A model generated the notes under the pieces. That model did no database searches. It was not told where the DNA came from and was given only the letters and a program-made list of their open reading frames with translations. The position numbers and the translations under genes are program-made. Shown one piece after another: positions 15,813-24,005 of a stretch of 64,000 nucleotides of DNA. Each line of letters begins with the position of its first letter. The first letter of the stretch is position 1. The stretch is from Elusimicrobiota bacterium (GTDB taxonomy: Bacteria > Elusimicrobiota > Elusimicrobia > UBA1565 > UBA9628), in the NCBI GenBank assembly GCA_016194705.1, contig JACQAZ010000020.1, positions 1 to 64,000 of the forward strand, read 5' to 3'.

Positions 15813-17567
15813 ATGATAACGCTTAGGAACATCCATAAGTCCTTCGGCCAGCAGTCGCTGTTCGAGGGCGCCTCGCTGCAGATCAACGACGGCGACCGCT
15901 TCGTGCTGGTCGGCCCCAACGGCGCGGGCAAATCGACCTTGTTCAAGATTCTGCTCGGTGAGGAGGAGTCGGACTCGGGGGAGTTCTCCATCCGGCGCGG
16001 CGCGGTCGTGGGCTATCTGCCGCAGGAGAACGCCCCGGTCTCGGAGCAGAGCGTGCTCGAGATGGCTCTCTCCCATCACGAGGACCCCGACGGCCGGACC
16101 ACGGCCAAGGCGAAAGCCATCCTCATGGGTCTGGGCTTCAAGGTGCCCGAGTTCGACAAGAAGGTCTCGGAGCTCTCCGGCGGGTGGGCCATGAGGGTCG
16201 CGATGGCCAAGCTCCTGGTCCAGGAGCCCGACCTCCTGCTCTTGGACGAGCCGACCAACCACCTCGACATCGACTCGCTGTTCTGGTTCCAGAAATACTT
16301 GGAGAGCTACGAGGGCGCCGTGTTCCTGATCTCGCACGACCGCGCCTTCATCAACCACGTCTGCAAGGCGATCGTCAGCGTCGAGGAAAAAACCCTGCGC
16401 GTCTACCACGGCGACTACGAGTTCTTCCAGCGCGAGCGCGAGGCCGCCAAGGAGCGCGTCATCTCGGCCTGGAAGCGGCAGCAGGAAGAGATCGCGGCCA
16501 TGCAGGACTTCATCGACCGCAACCGCGCCCGCGTCTCGACGGCCAACCGGGCGCAGAGCATGATCAAGCGCCTCGAGAAGCTCGAGCGCATCGAGCTGCC
16601 TCCTGAGGCCAAGACCATCAAGATCCGCTTCCCGCAGCCCCAGCGCGCGGGCGTGCGGGTGCTGGCCTTGAAGGGCGTCTACAAGGCCTACGGCGAGGTC
16701 AAGGTCTACGAGGGATTGGACTTCGAGCTCGAGCGGGGAAGCCGCCTGGCCTTCGTCGGCCACAACGGCGCCGGCAAATCGACCCTCTTGAAGGTGCTCG
16801 GCGGCATCATCCCTTTCGACTCGGGCGAGCGGATCGTCGGCCACGACGTGAAGGTCGGCTACTTCTCGCAGCACCGCGAGGGCCAGCTCGAGCCCGAAAG
16901 GACGGTGCTCCAGGAAGCCTTATCGAACGACCGCATGAACGCGGAGCTCATGGTGCGCACGGTGCTGGGCACCTTTCTCTTTCCCGGCGACTCCGTCCAC
17001 AAACGGACCAAGGTCTTGAGCGGCGGCGAGAAAAGCCGGCTGTGCCTCGCGAAGCTCCTGCTCGACCCGCCCAACGTGCTGCTGCTCGACGAGCCGACGA
17101 CCCACCTCGACATGGCGAGCGTAGAGGCCCTCATCCAGGCTTTGCTCGGCTTCGAAGGAACGGTCTGCTGCATCAGCCACGACCTCTACTTTCTCAACTC
17201 GATCGCAGACCACGTCGTGCACATCGACCACGGCCGGATCACGGTCTACCCGGGCGACTACGAGTACTTCAAGCGCCGCTACGCTCAGTGGCGCGAGGAG
17301 AATCCGATCGCGACCGAGGTCCCGGTCGGGCACAAGAAGGAGAAAGCGGCGCCCGCCGCGGCTGTCGCCGAGGACCCCAAGCGCAAGGCCAAACGCGAGG
17401 AGAAATTATTGGGCGAGCTGGAGAAGCTGCACGCCGAGCTTGAGTCCTTGGCCACTCAGCTCTCCGACCCGGAGATCTACGCCGACTACGCTAAGGTCCA
17501 GAAGATCGGCGAGGACATGGAGCGCGTCCAGTCGCTCATACAGGAGAAGGAAGCCGCGCTGGGCTGA
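15813..17567 (+). CDS. ABC-F family ATPase
   Basis: 584 aa, two ABC domains with no membrane segments. Domain 1: Walker A GPNGAGKS, signature LSGGW, Walker B LLLLDEPTNHLD. Domain 2: GHNGAGKS, LSGGEKS and LLLLDEPTTHLD. A linker of about 80 residues (interdomain helices, QQEEIAAMQDFIDRNRARVS) and a C-terminal coiled coil (about 525-584) are typical of Uup/YheS-like ABC-F translation factors, which act on ribosomes. TATAAT ends 12 nt before the ATG and no Shine-Dalgarno is visible. The precise subfamily is not decided. Confidence 0.95.
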   Translation: MITLRNIHKSFGQQSLFEGASLQINDGDRFVLVGPNGAGKSTLFKILLGEEESDSGEFSIRRGAVVGYLPQENAPVSEQSVLEMALSHHEDPDGRTTAKAKAILMGLGFKVPEFDKKVSELSGGWAMRVAMAKLLVQEPDLLLLDEPTNHLDIDSLFWFQKYLESYEGAVFLISHDRAFINHVCKAIVSVEEKTLRVYHGDYEFFQREREAAKERVISAWKRQQEEIAAMQDFIDRNRARVSTANRAQSMIKRLEKLERIELPPEAKTIKIRFPQPQRAGVRVLALKGVYKAYGEVKVYEGLDFELERGSRLAFVGHNGAGKSTLLKVLGGIIPFDSGERIVGHDVKVGYFSQHREGQLEPERTVLQEALSNDRMNAELMVRTVLGTFLFPGDSVHKRTKVLSGGEKSRLCLAKLLLDPPNVLLLDEPTTHLDMASVEALIQALLGFEGTVCCISHDLYFLNSIADHVVHIDHGRITVYPGDYEYFKRRYAQWREENPIATEVPVGHKKEKAAPAAAVAEDPKRKAKREEKLLGELEKLHAELESLATQLSDPEIYADYAKVQKIGEDMERVQSLIQEKEAALG

Positions 17568-17591
17568 TCCCCGTCAGAGCGGCCAGGCCTT

Positions 17592-18044
17592 TCACTTGGG
17601 CTTGTCGGCGGCCGTCCCAGCGGCCGCCCCTGGCGCCCCGGGCGCCGGGCTGTCGCTGACGATCTGGATGTCGAGGTCGAGCGCCGCGCCCATCGCGGCC
17701 AGCCAACGCAGTTCATCGCGCCCGAAGAGAACGTGCGGCCCGCGGCGGCGCGCGACCGTGCAGGTGAACTCGACGCTGACCTGGGCCCCGAACTCGCCGA
17801 TCTTGACCGCGCAGGCGGCGAGTCTTTTGAGCATCTCCTGGACGTGCTCGTTGAGCGAGGCCTGCGGCCCGAGCTTGGATTCGAGCTCGAGGCCGTGCAT
17901 CTTCTCGATCGCGCCGAAGGCTCCGCGAGCGGCCCCCTTGACCCAGGTGCGGTCGGGCTTGAGGCCCAGCCGGGAGGCGAGGTCGACAGCGGTGAGCGAC
18001 GCGCTTTGGATCTTGAAGGCGACCGTCGTGTTCTCCCTGGCCAT
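17592..18044 (-). CDS. DUF4279 domain protein
   Basis: 150 aa from ATG 18044. The pattern (DLASRLGLKPDRTWVKG ... LNEHVQEMLKRL ... VSVEFTC) fits the small DUF4279 family of cytosolic proteins with unknown role. The C-terminal 20 residues are Ala/Pro/Gly-rich and probably disordered. TATAAT (18059-18054) ends 9 nt before the ATG; the divergent promoter for the gene at 18124 lies in the same 60-bp interval. Confidence 0.75.
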   Translation of the reverse strand: MARENTTVAFKIQSASLTAVDLASRLGLKPDRTWVKGAARGAFGAIEKMHGLELESKLGPQASLNEHVQEMLKRLAACAVKIGEFGAQVSVEFTCTVARRRGPHVLFGRDELRWLAAMGAALDLDIQIVSDSPAPGAPGAAAGTAADKPK

Positions 18045-18053
18045 GTCCCAGTG

Positions 18054-18101
18054 ATTATAGCTTGAAGCCGGGATGAAATCGAGGCCCGAACTAGCTACAA
18101 T
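18054..18101. promoter_or_regulatory. Bidirectional promoter with repeated + half
   Basis: - strand -10 TATAAT 18059-18054; + strand GCTACAAT (-10 TACAAT 18096-18101). The + half (about 18076-18107) recurs almost unchanged at 20176-20207, upstream of the next + gene. Confidence 0.6.
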
Positions 18102-18123
18102 ACCGGCGTATGGCCCGGCCGCC

Positions 18124-20127
18124 ATGAGCGCCAGCCGCAGCCGGACCCTGCGCCCCTTGGTCGGGGCCCTCCTCGCCTTTTCTCCGCTTTTTTTGCGCAC
18201 GCCCTGGGAGCGGCGGATCTTCGATGTCCCGGCCCCGAACCCCCCCGCGTACTCGGACGCGGGCGAGATACTGCTGCACGGACTGCGGGCGCGTTCCGTG
18301 ACCGGTCCGGTGGCCTGCGACCACCTCCCGGCTTCCAACATCGCCGCCGCCCTCCTGTTCAACCATGACGCTTTTGGCGCGCGCCGGTGGAGCCGCCGCT
18401 TCATGGCGGCGGCCTTGGTCTTGATGACCTGCGTCTCCGGCCTGATTCTTCCCTTTCCATGGGCGCTGGCGCCGCCCCTTCTGTTCGGCTGCACCGTCCT
18501 GACGGGGGCGTCCTTTTATAATTTCCCCCAGTCGTTGTTCGCGCTGATGGTTCTGGTCGTGGCCGGCCTCATGGCGTGGCGGGCCAGGCGTCCCTCGCTT
18601 GCGCGCACCTGCGCCTTGGCGGGAGCCATCGGGGCGAGCTTACTCTACCGGTCTCCCCTCGGGTTTTTGCCTGCCGCGCTGGCGGCGTTCGAATGCGGCC
18701 GAGGCCGGTTGAGCTGGCGCAGCCTCCAGGTCGGCGTGCTTCTTCTGGGTCCCTACCTATTCTTGGCGCCGTGGATTTGGATGAACTGGAAGTTCGATCG
18801 GCAGGTCGTCGTCTTCGAGAAGGGCGAGGCCGTCGCCAATATCGCGCGCGCGGCCTTGGGAGAGGTCAATGCCGCCGATGCCGATGCGCCTTTGGTCGAC
18901 CTCGTCGGCGCCCCCATGGTGTCCGGAGACACGGGCCGCGTCGTCATCTGGGCCGCCGGCCGGATCGCCAGGCATCCGCTGCGCTACGCCCTCGGGCTGG
19001 CCCGGCGCCTTCTTCTTGCGCTCAGCTGGTATCCCTTTCTGTTCGCCGCCGCCGCCCTCGGCGCCGCGGCATGGCGCCGCCGCCCGGAGATCCGCGCCGT
19101 CGGCGCACTGGCGGCCTATTTCCTGGGCATCCACTGTCTCATGGCCATCCTGGCGGGCTATCTCGAGCCGCTGCGTCCTTTGCTGGCTTTGCTGGGACGG
19201 GTGTTGGCCGGGGTCTGCGCCGGCTGTCCTCCCTGCGATGAGCGCGGCGCGGCCTACCGCGCCAGCCTGGGAGGGGTCTTGGCGGCCCTGGCCCTCATGC
19301 TCATGTTGGCCCTGCGCACGCAAGCCGCTCTCATCTCCCTCATGGTCGCGGCACCGACGGCGGACTACATGGATCTCCTGGAGTCGGCGGCCCGCCGCTG
19401 GCCCGAGGACTCTTGGCTTCGCCATCAACGCGGCCTGGCGCGGATCAACCGGGGACGTTTGCCGGAAGCCTTGGACGATCTCCTGGAGTCCTTGAGAGCC
19501 GCGCCGCAGCGCCGCGAGCGGGACCTCGATGTCGCTCTGACGAAGAGCCGCATGGGCGATCCTCTGGCCCTTCTTCAATGGCGTCCGTCCCCGGACGACG
19601 ACGAATCGCTCGAGCTTGCGTTCAAAGCGGACATAGCGCGCGCGTTTGGAGCTGCGTGCGGGACATCGAGAATCGGCCCGGCGCTTTCTGGAGAGGGCCG
19701 TCGCCTCTCCCGAGCCCGGCGATTGCGGCAGCGGCGCTGGTCCCGACATGTCGGCGCCGGTCTGGGCTTGCCGGGCGCTCAAATCGCTTCCCGCCGACTC
19801 GGCTCGAGCCGAGTCGTACCTCGAGGAAGCCGAATTCTACGCTCTCGGGCGCAGCACTTGGCACGAAGTCGCACTGACGCGGCAGAGCCTAAAGGACTAC
19901 GGCCGAGCCCTGGAGATTCTCGACGAGCTGACCGCCGAGTATCCGCACCTCTGGCGCTTCTGGAGCGACCGCGGCGTCTGCGAGTTCCTCTCCGGCCGCA
20001 CGGACGCGGCCGTCGCGCATCTCAGGAGAGCGCAGCGCCTGGACCCAAGCCGCGCTCCCCCGTACCTGACCTTGGCCACGATCTACTCCGGACAAGGACG
20101 GCGGGATCTCGCCCGCCGAATCAATGA
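18124..20127 (+). CDS. Membrane glycosyltransferase-like protein with TPR tail, frameshifted
   Basis: The first ~505 codons encode a GT-C-like membrane protein with about nine hydrophobic segments, followed by TPR-like helices (SAARRWPEDSWLRHQRGLARIN). At about 19640 the sense frame moves by +1: this frame continues as an Arg-rich nonsense tail to 20127, whereas frame 2 (from 19646) encodes a clean TPR continuation. The shift lies at a GCGCGCGCG run, so a real indel or a sequencing error is likely, and the intact product would run to 20194. ATG 18124 follows a 5-codon mini-ORF (MARPP) ending in an ATGA overlap. Confidence 0.6.
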   Translation: MSASRSRTLRPLVGALLAFSPLFLRTPWERRIFDVPAPNPPAYSDAGEILLHGLRARSVTGPVACDHLPASNIAAALLFNHDAFGARRWSRRFMAAALVLMTCVSGLILPFPWALAPPLLFGCTVLTGASFYNFPQSLFALMVLVVAGLMAWRARRPSLARTCALAGAIGASLLYRSPLGFLPAALAAFECGRGRLSWRSLQVGVLLLGPYLFLAPWIWMNWKFDRQVVVFEKGEAVANIARAALGEVNAADADAPLVDLVGAPMVSGDTGRVVIWAAGRIARHPLRYALGLARRLLLALSWYPFLFAAAALGAAAWRRRPEIRAVGALAAYFLGIHCLMAILAGYLEPLRPLLALLGRVLAGVCAGCPPCDERGAAYRASLGGVLAALALMLMLALRTQAALISLMVAAPTADYMDLLESAARRWPEDSWLRHQRGLARINRGRLPEALDDLLESLRAAPQRRERDLDVALTKSRMGDPLALLQWRPSPDDDESLELAFKADIARAFGAACGTSRIGPALSGEGRRLSRARRLRQRRWSRHVGAGLGLPGAQIASRRLGSSRVVPRGSRILRSRAQHLARSRTDAAEPKGLRPSPGDSRRADRRVSAPLALLERPRRLRVPLRPHGRGRRASQESAAPGPKPRSPVPDLGHDLLRTRTAGSRPPNQ

Positions 20128-20194
20128 ACAGGCCCTGGCGAACATCCGCTCCGGCGATCCCCTGCGCGCTCTCGTAAATCGAGGCTCGAACTAG
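19646..20194 (+). pseudogene. C-terminal TPR part of the frameshifted gene
   Basis: Frame-2 continuation of the gene at 18124. It encodes TPR units (ARRFLERAVASPEPGDCGSG; SLKDYGRALEILDELTAEYP; DAAVAHLRRAQRLDPSRAPP) ending at the TAG at 20192-20194. It has no promoter or Shine-Dalgarno of its own and its N-terminus starts mid-helix, so it is a displaced 3' part and not a separate gene. Restoring the frame gives one protein of about 690 residues. Confidence 0.6.
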
Positions 20195-20207
20195 CTACAA
20201 TATCGGC
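20176..20207 (+). promoter_or_regulatory. Near-copy of the 18076-18107 promoter
   Basis: It shares almost every base with 18076-18107 and carries GCTACAAT (-10 20196-20201) only 6 nt before ATG 20208, so the transcript should be leaderless. Confidence 0.6.
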
Positions 20208-20609
20208 ATGAACCCCGAAGAGAAGGGCGCGAACCCCGCGATGGACTCCAAAGACCTCTGGCGCGAGGAGGTGTTCACCGACCGGAAAGTAGGCACGATC
20301 CGGCGCCTCACGCCGGTCAAGCCCGACGGCGCGCCCGATGTCTCGCGCAAACCCTATTTCACCGGCGAAGCGCAAATCCTCACGCCTGCGGGCTCTTTGC
20401 CGCTCAACTTCGAGATTCCAGGCGAGACCCTCGAGGCGGCCGTCGCCGGCTACAGCGCCGCGGTCCAGACCGCCTTCCATGACGCGATGGAGGAGCTCAA
20501 GGAGCTGCGCCGCAAGGCGTCCTCGCAGATCGTGATCCCGCAAGGCGGCGCGTCGGGCCTCTCCGGTCTCGGGCCCCCGCCGGGCGGCGGCAAGCTCAAG
20601 CTTCCGTGA
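20208..20609 (+). CDS. Uncharacterised cytosolic protein
   Basis: 133 aa, no signal or membrane segment. Middle part beta-rich (YFTGEAQILTPAGSLPLNFEI) followed by an amphipathic helix (LEAAVAGYSAAVQTAFHDAM) and a disordered Gly/Pro/Lys tail. The start is fixed by the -10 box 6 nt upstream. It resembles no family I can name. Confidence 0.65.
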   Translation: MNPEEKGANPAMDSKDLWREEVFTDRKVGTIRRLTPVKPDGAPDVSRKPYFTGEAQILTPAGSLPLNFEIPGETLEAAVAGYSAAVQTAFHDAMEELKELRRKASSQIVIPQGGASGLSGLGPPPGGGKLKLP

Positions 20610-20613
20610 ACGG

Positions 20614-21783
20614 TTATCGCTGGCCGCGGACGATCGCCCAGGCGTCTTCCGCAGTCTCCGCGTAGCGGAAGAGCTCGAGGTCCTTGGGCGAGATCATCCC
20701 CATCTTCGCGAGGGCCTTGAAGTCGAGGATCTGGTCCCAGTAGGCCTTCTCGCCCACCAGGACGATCGGGCGTCGCGCGATCTTTCCGGTCTGCATGAGC
20801 GTGATGATCTCGAAGAACTCGTCCATCGTTCCGAACCCGCCGGGAAAGAAGACCATCCCCAACGCTCCGTGGCGCAGGCTGATCTCGCGCGAGGCGAAGT
20901 GCTGGAACTCGAACGAGAGCCCCGGAGTGACGTAAGGGTTGAGGCTCTGCTCACGCTCGAGCTTTATGTTGAAGCCCACCGACGGGCCGCCGGCCTCGAA
21001 AGCCCCGCGGTTGGCGGCCTCCATGATGCCGGGCCCGCCGCCGGTGACGACGGCGACCTTTCCGCGCCCGCCGCGGGCGACGAGCTCTCCCAGGCGCCGG
21101 GCGACCGAGTAGTACTGCGAGAGCTTGACGGCCTCGCGCGCGGCCTTGAGCGCCTCGCGGCCCTGGGGAGTCTTGGGTCTGCGGCCGTGCGTCTCGATGA
21201 CCTCCTTGTATTGGGCCAGCGCCTTTTCCGGCGGGAGGATGCGCGCGCTGCCGTAGATGGAGACGGTGGCTTGGATGCCGCGTGAGCGCAGCAGCTCGGG
21301 CGGAGCCTCGAGTTCGTGAGCGATGCGGTCGACTCCCTCGGCGTGCGGTATGGCCTGATTCTCGGGCAGTGCGAGCTGGGCGTCAAAGAACGTGCCTGAA
21401 AGGCTCCCCGTTTTTCCGCCGCCGCGCCCTCGGTCCTTTGCGACGGCTCCGGCGAAGCCCTCAAGGGAGCTCTCGACGCCTTGGTCTTGTGTCTTGGCTC
21501 CCGGATCGGCATTGAAAATGCTCCCCGGAGCCGGCCCGGTCGGTACGGTCGCCACGGGAGCGATCGCGGCGAGCCGTTGAGCTTCGACGACGTTCGACTG
21601 GCTCATCGTCGGGTAGAAGCTCATGTCGAGCAGCGCGGGGGCGTTGAAGCGCGGCTGGACGGGCACCGTGACGCGCAGGTCGATCGGGACGGTCCTGGTC
21701 TCCTTGATCGTTTCCGCTGAAAACGCCGAGGCCCGGCTGGCGAGCAGCAGAGAAAGGGGGACGAGGACGAGAAGGGGCTTCAT
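20614..21783 (-). CDS. Exported LOG-family (lysine decarboxylase-like) protein
   Basis: 389 aa from ATG 21783. Residues 1-20 are a clear signal peptide (MKPLLVLVPLSLLLASRASA). A disordered region of about 130 residues precedes a LOG/TIGR00730 Rossmann domain: SIYGSARI, VVTGGGPGIMEAANRGAFEA and the signature PGGFGTMDEFFE. LOG enzymes are phosphoribohydrolases on cytokinin nucleotides or other nucleoside 5'-monophosphates and are normally cytosolic, so an exported version is unusual. A -10 TATCCT (21796-21791) ends 7 nt before the ATG, and a dispersed regulatory element lies just upstream. Confidence 0.85.
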   Translation of the reverse strand: MKPLLVLVPLSLLLASRASAFSAETIKETRTVPIDLRVTVPVQPRFNAPALLDMSFYPTMSQSNVVEAQRLAAIAPVATVPTGPAPGSIFNADPGAKTQDQGVESSLEGFAGAVAKDRGRGGGKTGSLSGTFFDAQLALPENQAIPHAEGVDRIAHELEAPPELLRSRGIQATVSIYGSARILPPEKALAQYKEVIETHGRRPKTPQGREALKAAREAVKLSQYYSVARRLGELVARGGRGKVAVVTGGGPGIMEAANRGAFEAGGPSVGFNIKLEREQSLNPYVTPGLSFEFQHFASREISLRHGALGMVFFPGGFGTMDEFFEIITLMQTGKIARRPIVLVGEKAYWDQILDFKALAKMGMISPKDLELFRYAETAEDAWAIVRGQR

Positions 21784-21822
21784 CCTCATAAGGATAGCTC
21801 GGACGCAGCTCAACGGCGGGGG

Positions 21823-21856
21823 CCCATCGGGGCAATGACTCCCGGGTCTTAAGTCC
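21823..21856 (-). promoter_or_regulatory. Dispersed regulatory element, copy 3
   Basis: Reading on the - strand: GGACTTAAGACC (21856-21845) and TCATTGCCCCGATGGG (21838-21823), 26 nt before the -10 of the exported LOG gene. It overlaps the last codons of the gene 21849-22775. Confidence 0.6.
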
Positions 21857-22775
21857 TAGACAGCCTGCCGAGCGCGTCCTCGGCCGACGAGAGCAGGCCA
21901 TCGGCGTCCGAGAGCCGCTGCAGCGCGGCTTTGCGCTCGCTTTCGAAGCGCGCGGCGTGCTTGAGGTAGGCCGCGTAGCGCGCCGAGAAGTCCTGGGCCC
22001 GGTGCTTGACGACGTCGGCCTCGTGGTAGACCGCGCGCCCGCCGTCGAGCACGGGGGCGAGCTTCTGGTTGGCGCGCGTGTAGGTCTCGTTCTCAGGCTC
22101 GGTGCCGAGCAGGTCGATGGCGGCCTTGGCCTCCGCGCTCGAATCCCGGATCAGGCCCGCGCCCTTGCCGAGCCGCGTCACGGCCGCCGCCAATTCGCCC
22201 TCCGCCGTCGCGGCGCGGCCGTTCTCCTGGCGGGCGGAGGCCCTTGATTCGTCCATGGCCTTGAGCCTGGTCTCGACGTCGAGCAGCGCCGCGTCGGCCT
22301 GGGCCAGGAGGTCGAGGACGGCCTTGATGGCGTCCTTGCGCTTGGCCTTCTCCTCGGGGGTCTCGCCCGGCGGCGCGGGCTCGTTCTGCAAAGTCCTGGC
22401 CCTCTCCGAGTCCTTGGCCCAGCGCTTGCGCGGGGCGGCCGTCGAGGCGGCCTCAATTCGGGATTCGAACGACTCTCTGATGCCCTTGCCCTTGATGTCG
22501 GCGGTCATCTCGAGGATCGGAGGCTGAGCCGCGGCGTCGAGGGCTTGGGCCGAGGCGGACGCGCCGTCGGCTTGGCGGCCGATGTCGTCGATGCCCGCCT
22601 TGAGGGCCGGGGCCTGGGCCTTCTCCATCGGCGTCGACAGGAGCTTGTTGACGTCGGCGATGTCTGCTTCGGCATACGAGCCGAGAGACTTGAGCTCGGC
22701 GTCGGCCTCGTATTTCGGCGGCTCGGAGGCTCGCGCAGGAGAGAGAAGGACCGAGAATAAGATCGCCGTGAGCAT
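21849..22775 (-). CDS. Exported coiled-coil protein
   Basis: 308 aa from ATG 22775 (GGAGGAG 3 nt upstream; the in-frame ATG 22787 overlaps the upstream stop but would put acidic residues before the signal peptide). Signal peptide 1-17 (MLTAILFSVLLSPARAS), then almost entirely Ala/Glu/Lys/Arg-rich helix, probably several coiled coils (ADAALLDVETRLKAMDESRA; FESERKAALQRLSDADGLLS). Likely a periplasmic structural protein. It is the third gene of a - strand run after M13 peptidase and RlmI-like. Confidence 0.7.
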   Translation of the reverse strand: MLTAILFSVLLSPARASEPPKYEADAELKSLGSYAEADIADVNKLLSTPMEKAQAPALKAGIDDIGRQADGASASAQALDAAAQPPILEMTADIKGKGIRESFESRIEAASTAAPRKRWAKDSERARTLQNEPAPPGETPEEKAKRKDAIKAVLDLLAQADAALLDVETRLKAMDESRASARQENGRAATAEGELAAAVTRLGKGAGLIRDSSAEAKAAIDLLGTEPENETYTRANQKLAPVLDGGRAVYHEADVVKHRAQDFSARYAAYLKHAARFESERKAALQRLSDADGLLSSAEDALGRLSRT

Positions 22776-22786
22776 GAGCTCCTCCA

Positions 22787-23995
22787 TCAGAGCGCGCGGC
22801 ACCAGAGCGCCTTGAGGTATTCGCCTTCGGGATGGTCGACCGCGAAAGGGTGGTCGGGTCCGGCCCCGCTTTTGCGGAAGATCTGCGCGCGCCGCCCCGC
22901 GGAGCCCGCCGCCGTGCGCACGAACTGCTGGAACTCTTCGAACGAGAGCAGCCCGCTGCACGAGCAGCTCAGCAGGAGCCCGCCTTCCTCGAGCAAAGAG
23001 AAGGCCAGCCGGTTGAGGTCGGTATATTTCTGGCGCCCCTCGGCGTAGCCCTCCTTCGAGGCGATGAGCTTATACGGGTCGAGGACGATCAGCCCGTAGC
23101 GCTGATGATTGGCCTGGGCCTGGCGCAGGTAGGGGAAGGCGTCAACGCAGACCGCCTCGATGCGCTGGCCGTTGATGTTGGAGTTCTTGCGGATCAGAGC
23201 GGCAGCGGCGGGGTCGAGCTCGACGCAGGTGACCTCTGAGGCTTCCCCCAGCTTCTTGGCGTAGAGCCCGAAGCCGCCCGTGTAGCTGCAGACATCCAGG
23301 ACGCGGCGGCCCTTGGCCAGGGCCGCGACCGCGAGGCGGTTCTCGCGCTGGTCGCAGAAGAACCCGGTCTTGTAGCCGCCCGAGGGCTCCACCTCGAAAA
23401 GGACCCCGTTCTCCTTGACGCGCGTGCGGGCCGGCGCCCCAGCGGGGAGCTTGAAGCCTTCCTGGCTCTGCGTGTACTCGCTGGCGCGCCTGACGAACTT
23501 GGCCTGCGGGAAATGGGCCTTGAGCAGCCGCTCGATGCGGCCGGCCTCGCGGTACATGCCGATCGAGTAGAACTCGAGCACGAAGTGATCGGCGTAGCGG
23601 TCGACGACGAGGCCGGGCAGGCCGTCGCCGTTGTCGTGCACGAGGCGGTAGGCGTCGGTCGTCTTGTCGAGGCCCAGCGCTTCGCGCCGGAACTCGACGG
23701 CGCGCCGCAGGCGCTCCTCGAAGAACTTCTCCGTGTCGAAGCCGGAGAGGCCCCGGGTCAGCAGGCGCAGGGCGATGAGGCTCTTGGGGTTGTAGAGCGC
23801 CGCGCCGTACGGGGCGTCCGCTTTATCATAGACCGCCACGATGTCCCCGGCTCTCGCTTTGGGATCGACATCCGAGATCATCCGCTTGTAGAGCTGGATT
23901 CCCGATGAGGCCGAGCGCAGGCGCACCCAGGGGATGGGCAGGGCGTGCCCAACGGGGGGGGTGAGGCCTTTCTTCGAGGGGCCGGTGGCTTCCAA
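22787..23995 (-). CDS. RlmI/RlmK-like SAM-dependent rRNA methyltransferase
   Basis: 402 aa. An N-terminal PUA-like domain (about 20-95), a central domain (VHDNGDGLPGLVVDRYADHF) and a C-terminal class I SAM domain: motif I VLDVCSYTGGFGLYAKKLG, acidic loop VELDPAA and catalytic stretch IVLDP. This fits the 23S rRNA cytosine-5 methyltransferase family RlmI (COG1092). Expected SCSCSG motif near the C-terminus is present. The start is probably TTG 23995, 11 bp after the M13 stop; no ATG precedes the conserved part. Confidence 0.9.
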   Translation of the reverse strand: MEATGPSKKGLTPPVGHALPIPWVRLRSASSGIQLYKRMISDVDPKARAGDIVAVYDKADAPYGAALYNPKSLIALRLLTRGLSGFDTEKFFEERLRRAVEFRREALGLDKTTDAYRLVHDNGDGLPGLVVDRYADHFVLEFYSIGMYREAGRIERLLKAHFPQAKFVRRASEYTQSQEGFKLPAGAPARTRVKENGVLFEVEPSGGYKTGFFCDQRENRLAVAALAKGRRVLDVCSYTGGFGLYAKKLGEASEVTCVELDPAAAALIRKNSNINGQRIEAVCVDAFPYLRQAQANHQRYGLIVLDPYKLIASKEGYAEGRQKYTDLNRLAFSLLEEGGLLLSCSCSGLLSFEEFQQFVRTAAGSAGRRAQIFRKSGAGPDHPFAVDHPEGEYLKALWCRAL

Positions 23996-24005
23996 GCCCC
24001 CGATT

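Noticed and set aside
18110..18127. Five-codon upstream ORF (MARPP) overlapping the main ATG
   Set aside because: It could couple translation, but it is too short to support from one sequence; kept only as a remark.
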